A DNA stretch of 64,000 bases from Streptomyces sp. A2-16 (lineage in GTDB: Bacteria; Actinomycetota; Actinomycetes; Streptomycetales; Streptomycetaceae). Position numbers and translations under genes: made by a program. Shown here in pieces: positions 1-7,212 of this stretch (position 1 is its first letter; every line of letters begins with the position of its first letter). The notes beneath the pieces were generated by a model. It had not been told where the DNA came from, did not search any database, and saw only the letters and a list, made by a program, of their open reading frames with translations. The stretch spans positions 3,038,001-3,102,000 of the forward strand of contig NZ_CP063808.1 of the NCBI RefSeq assembly GCF_018128905.1, given 5' to 3'.

Positions 1-237
1 GCCGAGGCGGTCGGCCGCGCTCCCGACGGGGGAGTGCCCGGCATCCTCGTCCCGCCGGAGGACCCCGCCGCCCTCGCCGCCGAACTGCGCGGCTGGTTCG
101 GCGAGGCGGACGTACGACGCAGGCTGAAGGCGGCTGCCCGGGGCCGGCGGGCCGCCCTGGACGGCTGGGCGACCACGGCCCGCAGCCTGGCCGGAGTTCT
201 CGGCCGACTGCCGAGCGAGCCCAGGAGGGCGGCATGA
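1..237 (+). CDS. Glycosyltransferase, C-terminal fragment (cut by window start)
   Basis: The reading frame is open from base 1, so only about 78 C-terminal residues are present. The segment GVPGILVPPEDPAALAAEL is the typical C-terminal donor-site region of GT-B glycosyltransferases (GT4-like), in which a nucleotide-sugar is gripped just before the last helices. The stop codon overlaps the start of the next gene (ATGA), so the two are probably translationally coupled. Substrate cannot be told from this fragment. Neighbouring methyltransferase and YbhN-like membrane genes suggest a role in making or moving a glycosylated metabolite or lipid; that is inference. Confidence 0.75.
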   Translation, partial: AEAVGRAPDGGVPGILVPPEDPAALAAELRGWFGEADVRRRLKAAARGRRAALDGWATTARSLAGVLGRLPSEPRRAA

Positions 238-1241
238 GGAAGACGGCGACCAAGCAGAGCGGGAAGATCCCGGCCCAGCCGGGCCCTCGAGAGGTGGCGT
301 CGGTGAAGCCTGGTGTCCCGTCCGACACGGAATCGGTCATCCCCGGAGCCGGTCCCAGCACCCGCCCCGGCGAGCGTCCCACCGTACGGCTCAGGGACGC
401 CGGACCCGACGACGCTCCCCGCTACGCCCCCGAGTGGCTCGAACTGCGGGAGGGCCCCGACGCGGCCGCACGGGCGGGCGATCTGCTCGACCCGCTGCGG
501 ATCCGGCTGGCCAACCTGCCCGGCAAGGCCGGACTCGTCATCCACGACCTGGGCTGCGGCACCGGCTCGATGGGCCGCTGGCTGGCGTCCCGCCTGGACG
601 GCCCCCAGCACTGGATCCTGCACGACCGGGACCCCTACCTCCTGCACTTCGCGGCCGTCGCCTCCCCGCGCTCCGCCGCCGACGGCAGCCGGGTCACCGT
701 CGAGACCCGCCGCGGCGACGTCGGTCTGCTCACCCCCGACGCCCTCGCCGGCGCCTCCCTGGTGACCGCCTCGGCGCTCCTGGACGTCCTCACCCGCGAG
801 GAGATCGAGACCCTCGCCGCGGCCTGCACGGGCGCCGGCTGCCCGGCCCTGCTCACGCTGTCCGTGGCGGGCCGCGTCGAGCTCACGCCGTCCGACCCGC
901 TGGACGACGAGATCGCCGACGCCTTCAACGCCCACCAGCGACGCGGCGGACTGCTCGGCCCGGACGCCGTCACCGTCGCCTGCGAGGCGTTCTCCGAGCG
1001 AGGCGCGACCGTACGGCTGCACCCGAGCGCCTGGCGCCTCGGCCCCGCCGAGTCCGCGCTCACCGCGCAGTGGCTGCGCGGCTGGGTCGGCGCGGCCGTC
1101 GAGGAGCGCCCCGAACTGAAGGAACGCGCCGAGCGCTACCTCCAGGACCGTCTGGAGGCCTGCCGCGCCGGTGAGCTGAAGGTCGTCGTCCACCACAGCG
1201 ACCTCCTGGCGCTGTCCCGGCCGACGGACGGAGTGTCATGA
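234..1241 (+). CDS. Class I SAM-dependent methyltransferase
   Basis: Predicted protein of 335 residues. After a roughly 60-residue Pro/Gly-rich, probably disordered N-terminus, the motif HDLGCGTGSMGRWL is a clear motif I (SAM-binding glycine loop) of a Rossmann methyltransferase. It is followed by an acidic residue ending strand 2 (HDRDPYLLHFAAV). The start ATG overlaps the glycosyltransferase stop and its own stop overlaps the next start, both as ATGA, so three genes form one operon. The acceptor is unknown. In Streptomyces this kind of gene is usually labelled only as trans-aconitate-like or generic methyltransferase. Its position beside FAPy-related genes makes a pyrimidine, pterin or glycan acceptor possible, without direct evidence. 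Confidence 0.8.
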   Translation: MRKTATKQSGKIPAQPGPREVASVKPGVPSDTESVIPGAGPSTRPGERPTVRLRDAGPDDAPRYAPEWLELREGPDAAARAGDLLDPLRIRLANLPGKAGLVIHDLGCGTGSMGRWLASRLDGPQHWILHDRDPYLLHFAAVASPRSAADGSRVTVETRRGDVGLLTPDALAGASLVTASALLDVLTREEIETLAAACTGAGCPALLTLSVAGRVELTPSDPLDDEIADAFNAHQRRGGLLGPDAVTVACEAFSERGATVRLHPSAWRLGPAESALTAQWLRGWVGAAVEERPELKERAERYLQDRLEACRAGELKVVVHHSDLLALSRPTDGVS

Positions 1242-2659
1242 GCGTGGAGACGGTGCGCCCGGACACCGAGCGGCGCGCGACGAAGCCCGAGCGACCGGGC
1301 CTGCCCGTGCGGCGGCCCGCGGAACCCGTCCAGCCCGACTCCCTCTCCCACCGGGCCCTCGCCCTCCGGGCCGAGGTGGTCCGGACGCGGGACGAGGTGC
1401 TGACGGCGCGGACCGACGCGCTGGTGGCCCGGGCCCGGATCCTCGAGACCGCAGGGCTTCCCGCCGCGGACCTGCGGGACGCGGCCGTCTCCCGGGAGCG
1501 GATCGGCGTGATCGTGACCGAGGCCCGGCCCGGTCCCGCCCAGGCCGCCCCCCGATGGCGTACCGCCCTGCGCTCGGCCCTCGACTCCCGTGCGCTGCGC
1601 ACCCACTTCGGCACCGTCGCCGGTGTCACCATCCTCGCCGTCCTGCTGTGGCGGCTCGGCACCGGCGTGTTCGTCGACGGGCTGCGCCGGATCGACGGCC
1701 CCGCCCTGCTGGCGGCGCTCGCGATCGGCGTGCTGACCACCGTGTTCAGTGCCTGGCGCTGGCAGTTGGTGGCCCGCGGGCTGCGGATCCGGTTGCCGCT
1801 CGGCGCGGCCGTGGCGGACTACTACCGTGCCCTGTTCCTGAACGCGGCCCTGCCCGGCGGAGTGCTCGGCGATGTGCACCGCGCCGTGCGGCACGGGCAG
1901 AGCGCCGGCGACATGGGCCGCGGCGTACGGGCGGTCGTCCTCGAACGAGTCGCCGGCCAGATCGCGTTGGCGGTCGTGGGCGGGGCGGTGCTGCTCACCA
2001 TGGACTCACCGGTGCTGGCCGACGCCCGTCACCTCGCGCCCGCCGTCGGCCTCGCCGCTCTCGGCGCGCTCGCCGTCGTCGTGGCCCTGCGGATGAACCG
2101 GGCCCCCTCCTCCCGCCGGGGCCGGGCGCTGCGTTCCACCCTCGGTGAGGCACGCGAGGCACTGCTGTCCCGCCGCAACTGGCCCGGAGTCGCGCTCTCC
2201 TCGGCCGTCGTGCTCGCCGGCCACCTCGGGATGTTCGTGCTCGCCGCCCGCATCGCGGGTTCCGACGCCTCCGTCGCCGTACTGCTGCCACTGGCCGTGC
2301 TCGCCCTGCTCGCCATGGGACTGCCCCTGAACGTCGGCGGGTTCGGCCCCCGGGAGGGCATCACCGCCTGGGCGTTCGCCGCCATGGGTCTCGGCGCCGG
2401 CGCCGGCCTGGCGACCGCGATCGTCTACGGCGTCCTCAGCTTCGTGGCGAGCCTGCCGGGCGCGGTCGTCCTGGTGGTCCGCTGGTACCAGGGCCTGCGC
2501 CCGGCGAAGCCCTACTCGGCGTCGGCCGCGTCCCCCGCGTCGGATTCGGTCAGCATCGAGAAATACGTGCCGAAGGACGCCGCGAGGCTCTCCAGCAAGG
2601 CTTTCCCTTTTTCCGCCGAGCCCAGCGAAGGGCGCCCGATGACACCGGAATCGGTGTAA
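1238..2659 (+). CDS. YbhN/UPF0104-type membrane protein (lysylphosphatidylglycerol synthase TM-region family)
   Basis: Predicted protein of 473 residues. About 110 N-terminal residues are charged and Ala/Arg-rich, possibly helical and cytoplasmic. Several hydrophobic helices follow (for example VTILAVLLWRLG and LLPLAVLALLAMGLPL). The family signatures LFLNAALPGGVLGDVHRA and GGFGPREG are present. UPF0104 proteins resemble the flippase half of MprF and occur with glycosyltransferases, where they may move lipid-linked products. The last 50 or so codons (after RPAKPYS) run antisense through the 3' end of the convergent creatininase gene and carry no family features, so the natural stop may have been lost. 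Coupled by ATGA to the methyltransferase. Confidence 0.8.
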   Translation: MSVETVRPDTERRATKPERPGLPVRRPAEPVQPDSLSHRALALRAEVVRTRDEVLTARTDALVARARILETAGLPAADLRDAAVSRERIGVIVTEARPGPAQAAPRWRTALRSALDSRALRTHFGTVAGVTILAVLLWRLGTGVFVDGLRRIDGPALLAALAIGVLTTVFSAWRWQLVARGLRIRLPLGAAVADYYRALFLNAALPGGVLGDVHRAVRHGQSAGDMGRGVRAVVLERVAGQIALAVVGGAVLLTMDSPVLADARHLAPAVGLAALGALAVVVALRMNRAPSSRRGRALRSTLGEAREALLSRRNWPGVALSSAVVLAGHLGMFVLAARIAGSDASVAVLLPLAVLALLAMGLPLNVGGFGPREGITAWAFAAMGLGAGAGLATAIVYGVLSFVASLPGAVVLVVRWYQGLRPAKPYSASAASPASDSVSIEKYVPKDAARLSSKAFPFSAEPSEGRPMTPESV

Positions 2660-3291
2660 CCGGACATGCCGAGGGTGAGGAGATGACGACGGTCGTCCGC
2701 GACGAAATCGGAGGTCTCGTAACCGGGGCGGAGACATTCCGGGTGAGTGTGCAGAAGAATGGAGGTCTCGATTTCCCCGGCGTGCATGTCGGTGAGGAGC
2801 GAGGTGAGCACTCCCGCCTCGGTACGGGCGGCCTCCCAGTCCTCCGCGGCCGGGAAGAGCGCCATCCGCGCACCCTCGGCGGAGGCCTCCTGGACGACGT
2901 TGCCCAGCACGTAGTTCCCCCCGTGTCCGTTGACCACCACCAGGGCCTCGACGCCCGAGCGGCGCAGCGAGGCCGCTATGTCCCGTACCACCGAGTGAAG
3001 GGTGACGGAGGAGATGCTGACGGTCCCCGGCCAGGCCGCGTGCTCGTGCGAGCAGGAGATCGTCACCGGAGGCAGGAGATGCACCGGGTACGCCGCGGCG
3101 ATCTCCCGCGCCACGGCACAGGCGACCAGGGTGTCGGTCGCCAGGGGAAGGTACGGGCCGTGTTGTTCGAAGCTCCCGACCGGAAGGACGGCGACCTGTG
3201 TTGAGACGCCCGCCCCCCGTGTCCGTACGTCTTCCGTAGTGTCCGTCGGCAACAGACCGTATGCCGCCGACCGTGTTCCCGAACCGCTCAT
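2512..3291 (-). CDS. Creatininase-family amidohydrolase, candidate FAPy deformylase (ArfB-like)
   Basis: Predicted protein of 259 residues. The metal and catalytic signatures of the creatininase family are intact: FEQHGPYLPLATDT (E42, H44, D53), VNGHGGN (H123) and HAGEIETS (E173). Known members include creatinine amidohydrolase, the mycofactocin peptidase MftE and archaeal ArfB. ArfB removes formate from FAPy, the formylated pyrimidine made from GTP. The gene diverges, with only 38 bases between starts, from a cyclohydrolase II carrying the FAPy-stopping Met switch, so a deformylase (or another amide hydrolase acting on that product) is the best guess. The roughly 30-residue N-terminal extension before the core is unusual, but no better in-frame start is visible. 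Its last 148 bases overlap the convergent YbhN-like gene. Confidence 0.8.
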   Translation of the reverse strand: MSGSGTRSAAYGLLPTDTTEDVRTRGAGVSTQVAVLPVGSFEQHGPYLPLATDTLVACAVAREIAAAYPVHLLPPVTISCSHEHAAWPGTVSISSVTLHSVVRDIAASLRRSGVEALVVVNGHGGNYVLGNVVQEASAEGARMALFPAAEDWEAARTEAGVLTSLLTDMHAGEIETSILLHTHPECLRPGYETSDFVADDRRHLLTLGMSGYTDSGVIGRPSLGSAEKGKALLESLAASFGTYFSMLTESDAGDAADAE

Positions 3292-3329
3292 CTTTTCACG
3301 GCCTTTCGTCTCTGCTTAGGAAACAGATC
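3292..3329. promoter_or_regulatory. Short divergent promoter region of creatininase and GTP cyclohydrolase genes
   Basis: Only 38 bases separate the two start codons. The stretch is visibly less GC-rich than its flanks (ctttcgtctctgcttagg). AGGA at 3318-3321 is a plausible ribosome-binding site for the plus-strand gene. A plus-strand promoter would have to lie partly inside the 5' end of the creatininase gene, so the two genes are likely co-regulated. No clear -35/-10 pair is seen. Confidence 0.4.
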
Positions 3330-3989
3330 ATGACAGATAACGTTGGCGTCCTCGGCAAGAAGGCATCACAGCGCACCGGTGTGGAACGCGTGGTGAATGC
3401 CCCGCTGCCCACCGTGTACGGGAAATTCCAGGCGGTCGGTTACCTCGATCACGACCGCGGTGACGAACAAGTCGCCCTGGTCCACGGTGACATAGGTTCC
3501 GACGACGTCCTCGTGCGCCTGCATTCCGAGTGCCTGACCGGTGACGCGTTCGGCTCCCAGCACTGCGAGTGCGGCGACCAACTGGATGCCGCGCTGCGGG
3601 CCGTGGTCAAGGAGGGCAGCGGCATCGTCGTGTACCTGCGCGGCCACGAGGGCCGGGGCATAGGCCTGCTCGCCAAGCTGCGCGCGATGGCGCTCCAGGC
3701 GGAGGGCCTGGACACCGTCGAGGCGAACCTCGCGCTCGGCCTGCCGGTGGACTCCCGCGACTACGGCGTCGCCGCCGGGATCTTCCAGGACCTGGGCGTG
3801 AACTCGGTCCGTCTGATGTCCAACAACCCGCGCAAGCGCGAGGCGCTGCAGCGGCACGGCATCAAGGTCGCCGAGACGGTGCCGCTGCTGATCACGCCGT
3901 GCGAGAGCAACATCACCTATCTGCGCACCAAGCGGGAGCGGCTGGACCACGTCCTGCCCCATCTGGACGCGGTGGCCCACCTGTCCTGA
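3330..3989 (+). CDS. GTP cyclohydrolase II paralogue of the FAPy-forming (Met120) type
   Basis: Predicted protein of 219 residues, the usual RibA length. Zinc ligands are C68, C79 and C81 (HSECLTGD and HCEC). The conserved Arg for attack on the alpha phosphate is R143 in DSRDYG, aligned with E. coli Arg128. The position equal to E. coli Tyr105 (KIRAYALQ) is Met120 here (KLRAMALQ). In S. coelicolor SCO6655 the same residue, also Met120, was reported as the switch that makes the enzyme release FAPy and not the deformylated riboflavin precursor. So this is probably not the housekeeping RibA but the first step of a side pathway. It leads a five-gene operon; no ribB/ribH/ribE genes are nearby. The chosen ATG has AGGA upstream and reproduces the published residue number. 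Confidence 0.9.
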   Translation: MTDNVGVLGKKASQRTGVERVVNAPLPTVYGKFQAVGYLDHDRGDEQVALVHGDIGSDDVLVRLHSECLTGDAFGSQHCECGDQLDAALRAVVKEGSGIVVYLRGHEGRGIGLLAKLRAMALQAEGLDTVEANLALGLPVDSRDYGVAAGIFQDLGVNSVRLMSNNPRKREALQRHGIKVAETVPLLITPCESNITYLRTKRERLDHVLPHLDAVAHLS

Positions 3990-4034
3990 TCCCCGGGCGG
4001 ATTCCGGGAGGACGGATCCGGACAGGAAGAGGGA

Positions 4035-5006
4035 ATGACCGACGACGTCCTCTTCCTCTCCGGAGAGCAGGTCACCCGCCTGCTCGACGTGGACAGGGCC
4101 ATCGCCTCGCAGCGCGCGGCCTTCACCGCGCTCGGCTCCGGGACGGCCGACCTGCCGGCGAAGATCATGCATCCGAGCCGCTTCGACGACAGCGTCGTCT
4201 TCGCGTACGTCTCCCGGCTCTCCGCCGACTCCGGGGCCGTCGCGAAGTTCGGCAGCGTCAACCCGGGCAACGCGGCGGCCGGACTGCCCACGATCCACGC
4301 CGTGGTGTCGGTGCTCGACCCCGTGACCGGCCGCCTGGCCGCCGTCATGGACGGTGCCGCCGTGACCACCCTGCGCACGGCCGCCGCGAGCGCCGTCGCC
4401 GTCGACGTGCTCGCCACCCCCGACAGCACCCGGCTCGCCGTCCTGGGCTCGGGCACCCAGGCCCTGGCCCATGTGCGGGCGATCTCCCGGGTGCGGCCCC
4501 TGACCTCCGTACGGCTGTGGAGCCCGACCCCGCGCCACCGCGCCCGCGCCGCCCGGGAGCTGGCGGACCTCGGCCTGCCCGCCGAAGCGGCCGGCAGCGC
4601 CGAGGAGGCCGTGACCGGTGCGTCCCTGGTCGCGGCCTGCACGCTCAGCAGTACACCGGTCGTGCGCGGGGAGTGGCTCGCTCCCGGCTGCACGGTGGTG
4701 AGCGTGGGATCCTTCGAACCCACCCGCCGCGAGGTGGACACCGAAGTGCTGCGGCGAGCGGTGCTCTCGGGGGCCGTCGTCGTGGACGACCCGGCGACCG
4801 CGGCGGAGCACGCCGGACCGGTCGTGGACGCCCTGCGGACGGGTCTGCTGACCGAGCCCCTCGGTCTGGGCGACGTACTGACCGGACGCGCGGCGGCCCG
4901 GACCGCCCCCGGCGACCTCGTGTACTACAACAGCGTCGGCCTCGGCATCCAGGACGCCGCCGCGGCCGCGGCCGTGGTGCGGGCCGCGAAGGAGGAGCGC
5001 CGGTGA
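4035..5006 (+). CDS. Ornithine cyclodeaminase / mu-crystallin family protein
   Basis: Predicted protein of 323 residues. The family Rossmann signature AVLGSGTQALAHVRAI lies near residue 135. The substrate-site Lys is in AKFGSVNPGN, and the late motif NSVGLGIQDAAA is present. Family members use NAD(P)H/NAD on imino or secondary-amine amino acids: ornithine and lysine cyclodeaminases, ketimine reductase (mu-crystallin), alanine dehydrogenase (archaeal) and SbnB, which splits an N-carboxyethyl-type adduct. The start ATG is 45 bases after the cyclohydrolase stop, with AGGAAGAGGG before it. The stop overlaps the next GTG start. Which of these reactions applies is unclear; the saccharopine-type neighbours favour an imine or secondary-amine substrate. 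Confidence 0.85.
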   Translation: MTDDVLFLSGEQVTRLLDVDRAIASQRAAFTALGSGTADLPAKIMHPSRFDDSVVFAYVSRLSADSGAVAKFGSVNPGNAAAGLPTIHAVVSVLDPVTGRLAAVMDGAAVTTLRTAAASAVAVDVLATPDSTRLAVLGSGTQALAHVRAISRVRPLTSVRLWSPTPRHRARAARELADLGLPAEAAGSAEEAVTGASLVAACTLSSTPVVRGEWLAPGCTVVSVGSFEPTRREVDTEVLRRAVLSGAVVVDDPATAAEHAGPVVDALRTGLLTEPLGLGDVLTGRAAARTAPGDLVYYNSVGLGIQDAAAAAAVVRAAKEERR

Positions 5007-6151
5007 CCACACGCACGGCCGAGGTCGTCGTCATCGGCGGCGGCGTCATCGGCACGAGCATCGCCCGCCACCTGGCCCGCGCGGGCGTACCCGACGTGGT
5101 GCTCGTCGAGCGGGACGAACTGGCCTCCGGTTCCACCTCCAAGGCCGCGGGCGGGGTGCGGGCGCAGTTCTCCGACGAGCTCAACATCCGGCTCGGAGCG
5201 CGCAGCCTGGAGGCGTTCAGCCGCTTCGAGGAGGAGACCGGACACGACATCGGGCTGCACCGGGTCGGCTATCTCTTCCTGCTGTCGACGCCCGAGGAGG
5301 TGACCTCCTTCGAGGCGAGCGTGCGGCTCCAGAACTCCCTCGGTGTCCCCAGTCGCATGATCGACCCGGCCGAGGCACAGCGGCTCTCCCCGCTCATCAC
5401 CACCGACGGACTGCTCGCCGCCGCCTTCTCGCCCGAGGACGGCCACTGCACCCCCGAATCCGTAGTCCACGGCTACGCGGCCGACGCCCGCCGCCACGGC
5501 GCGACGATCCTGCGGCACACCGAGGTCACCGGCATCGAACGGCACGGCGACGACATCACCGCCGTCACGACGACCAAGGGCCGGATCGCCACCGGCACGG
5601 TGATCTGCGCGGCCGGCGCCTGGTCGCGGGCCGTCGGCGCCATGGCCGGCGTGGACCTGCCGGTCGAACCGCTGCGCCGCCAGATCGCGGTCACCGAACC
5701 CGTCGAGGGACTGCCCCCCGACCTCCCCATGACCATCGACTTCACCAGCAGCCTCTACTTCCACGGCGAGGGCCCCGGCCTCCTCCTCGGCATGTCCGAC
5801 CCCGACGAGAGGCCCGGCTTCGACACCACCACCCACGACCGCTGGATCCCCCGCCTGGCCGACGCCATGCAACACCGCGCCCCCGCCCTCCTCGACCTGC
5901 GCCGCACCGGCGGCTGGGCCGGCCTGTACGAGCTCACCCCCGACCACAACGCCCTGATCGGCGAGGCGACTTCGGTCTCCCGCCTGCTGTACGCGACCGG
6001 CTTCTCCGGCCACGGATTCCTCCAGGGACCGGCCGTCGGCGAGGTCGTCCGCGACCTGTACCTCGGCCGCGTACCCTTCGTGGACATCAGCCCGCTCAGC
6101 GCCGGCCGGTTCGCGGCCGACGCCCCGCGCCCGGAGGCCAACCGCGTATGA
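5003..6151 (+). CDS. FAD-dependent amino acid oxidase (DAO / sarcosine oxidase beta-like)
   Basis: Predicted protein of 382 residues from a GTG that overlaps the previous stop (GTGA). The N-terminal dinucleotide-binding loop VVVIGGGVIGTSIARHLA is followed by ELASGSTSKAAGGVRAQFS, the usual FAD-contact segment of the DAO superfamily. The C-terminal FAD-binding segment GFSGHGFLQGPAVGEVV is typical of sarcosine or dimethylglycine oxidase-type enzymes. Such enzymes oxidise N-substituted amino acids to imines; a fungal relative in function (FAP2) oxidises saccharopine. Here it sits between an OCD-family gene and two saccharopine dehydrogenase genes, so saccharopine or a similar N-substituted amino acid is a reasonable substrate (inference). 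Stop overlaps the next start by ATGA. Confidence 0.85.
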   Translation: MTTRTAEVVVIGGGVIGTSIARHLARAGVPDVVLVERDELASGSTSKAAGGVRAQFSDELNIRLGARSLEAFSRFEEETGHDIGLHRVGYLFLLSTPEEVTSFEASVRLQNSLGVPSRMIDPAEAQRLSPLITTDGLLAAAFSPEDGHCTPESVVHGYAADARRHGATILRHTEVTGIERHGDDITAVTTTKGRIATGTVICAAGAWSRAVGAMAGVDLPVEPLRRQIAVTEPVEGLPPDLPMTIDFTSSLYFHGEGPGLLLGMSDPDERPGFDTTTHDRWIPRLADAMQHRAPALLDLRRTGGWAGLYELTPDHNALIGEATSVSRLLYATGFSGHGFLQGPAVGEVVRDLYLGRVPFVDISPLSAGRFAADAPRPEANRV

Positions 6152-7212
6152 CCGAGCTCCATCTGTGGCTGCGCCACGAGGTCCGTTCCACCGAGCGACG
6201 CACGCCCCTCGTGCCGTCCGACGCCCGACGGCTCGTCGACGGCGGCGTGACCCTCACCGTCGAGGACTCCCCGCAGCGGATCTTCCCGATCGAGCAGTAC
6301 GAGGCGGCCGGCTGCGGTGTCGCGCCCGCCGGTTCCTGGGCTTCCCGGGCGCCGCGGGACGCCGTGGTCGTGGGCCTGAAGGAGCTCCCCGACGAACCCG
6401 CCGCCCTGACCCACCGGCACGTCTTCTTCGGGCACGCCTACAAGCAGCAGCCCGGCGCCGCGGAGCTGCTGCGCCGGTTCGCCGCCGGGGGAGGAGCCCT
6501 CCTCGACCTGGAGTACCTGGTCGACGACCACGGCCGCAGGCTCGCCGCGTTCGGCTACTGGGCCGGGTATCTGGGTGCCGCGCTGGCCGTGCTCCAGCAC
6601 CGGGGCAGGCTCGTCGCACCCCTCACGCCGACCTCACGGGAGGAGCTGGAGGAGGCGCTGCGGCCCGCCGCCGGCGACGAGGAGTTCACGGCGCTGGTGA
6701 TCGGGGCCCTGGGTCGCAGCGGCCGGGGCGCCCGCGTCGCGCTGCAGGCCGCAGGGATCGAGCCGACCTGCTGGGACCTCGACGAGACCCGTGACCTCGA
6801 CCGCCCCGCCCTCCTCGCCCACGACGTACTGGTGAACTGCGTCCTCGCCACCAGCCCGATCCCGCCCTTCGTCCGCGAGGCGGACCTCGACGACCCCGCC
6901 CGCCGGCTGCGCACCCTCTCCGACGTCACCTGCGACGTCGGCTCGCCCCTGAACGTCCTGCCGGTCTACGACCGCGTCACCGAGTGGGCCGAGCCGGTCC
7001 GCCGGCTGCACAAGGAGCCCCCGCTCGACCTCATCGCCATCGACAACCTGCCGTCCCTGCTCCCGGAGGAGTCCAGCGTCGGCTTCTCGGGCTCCCTGCT
7101 GCCCCTGCTGCTGGAGTTCGGGGTCGGCGGCCCGTGGGGGCGCTGTCTGGACCGTTTCCGTCAGGCGTGCCGTGAACTCGGCATCGAGGAAGGGGAGTTC
7201 CGAAGTGTCTGA
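6148..7212 (+). CDS. Saccharopine dehydrogenase, LYS1-type (NAD, lysine-forming family)
   Basis: Predicted protein of 354 residues, close to the yeast LYS1 length. It aligns by eye along most of its length with yeast LYS1: VEDSPQ, AGSWASRAPRD, VGLKELP, ALGRSGRGA, NLPSLLPEESS. The yeast acid/base pair Lys77 and His96 corresponds to K78 (VGLKE) and H96 (FGHAYKQQ), so it should be active. LYS1 joins lysine and 2-oxoglutarate to saccharopine, or the reverse. Streptomyces make lysine by the diaminopimelate route, so this is more likely catabolic or for a special metabolite. It overlaps the upstream gene by 4 bases and the next by 8. Confidence 0.88.
   Translation: MTELHLWLRHEVRSTERRTPLVPSDARRLVDGGVTLTVEDSPQRIFPIEQYEAAGCGVAPAGSWASRAPRDAVVVGLKELPDEPAALTHRHVFFGHAYKQQPGAAELLRRFAAGGGALLDLEYLVDDHGRRLAAFGYWAGYLGAALAVLQHRGRLVAPLTPTSREELEEALRPAAGDEEFTALVIGALGRSGRGARVALQAAGIEPTCWDLDETRDLDRPALLAHDVLVNCVLATSPIPPFVREADLDDPARRLRTLSDVTCDVGSPLNVLPVYDRVTEWAEPVRRLHKEPPLDLIAIDNLPSLLPEESSVGFSGSLLPLLLEFGVGGPWGRCLDRFRQACRELGIEEGEFRSV

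Noticed and set aside
3330..3989. Housekeeping riboflavin ribA with an FMN riboswitch
   Set aside because: Only 38 bases precede the start, so no FMN riboswitch fits; no other rib gene is nearby; the Met120 switch argues against the riboflavin role.
3366..5012. Minus-strand open frame of 548 codons
   Set aside because: Antisense to the cyclohydrolase and OCD-family genes; no recognisable domain.
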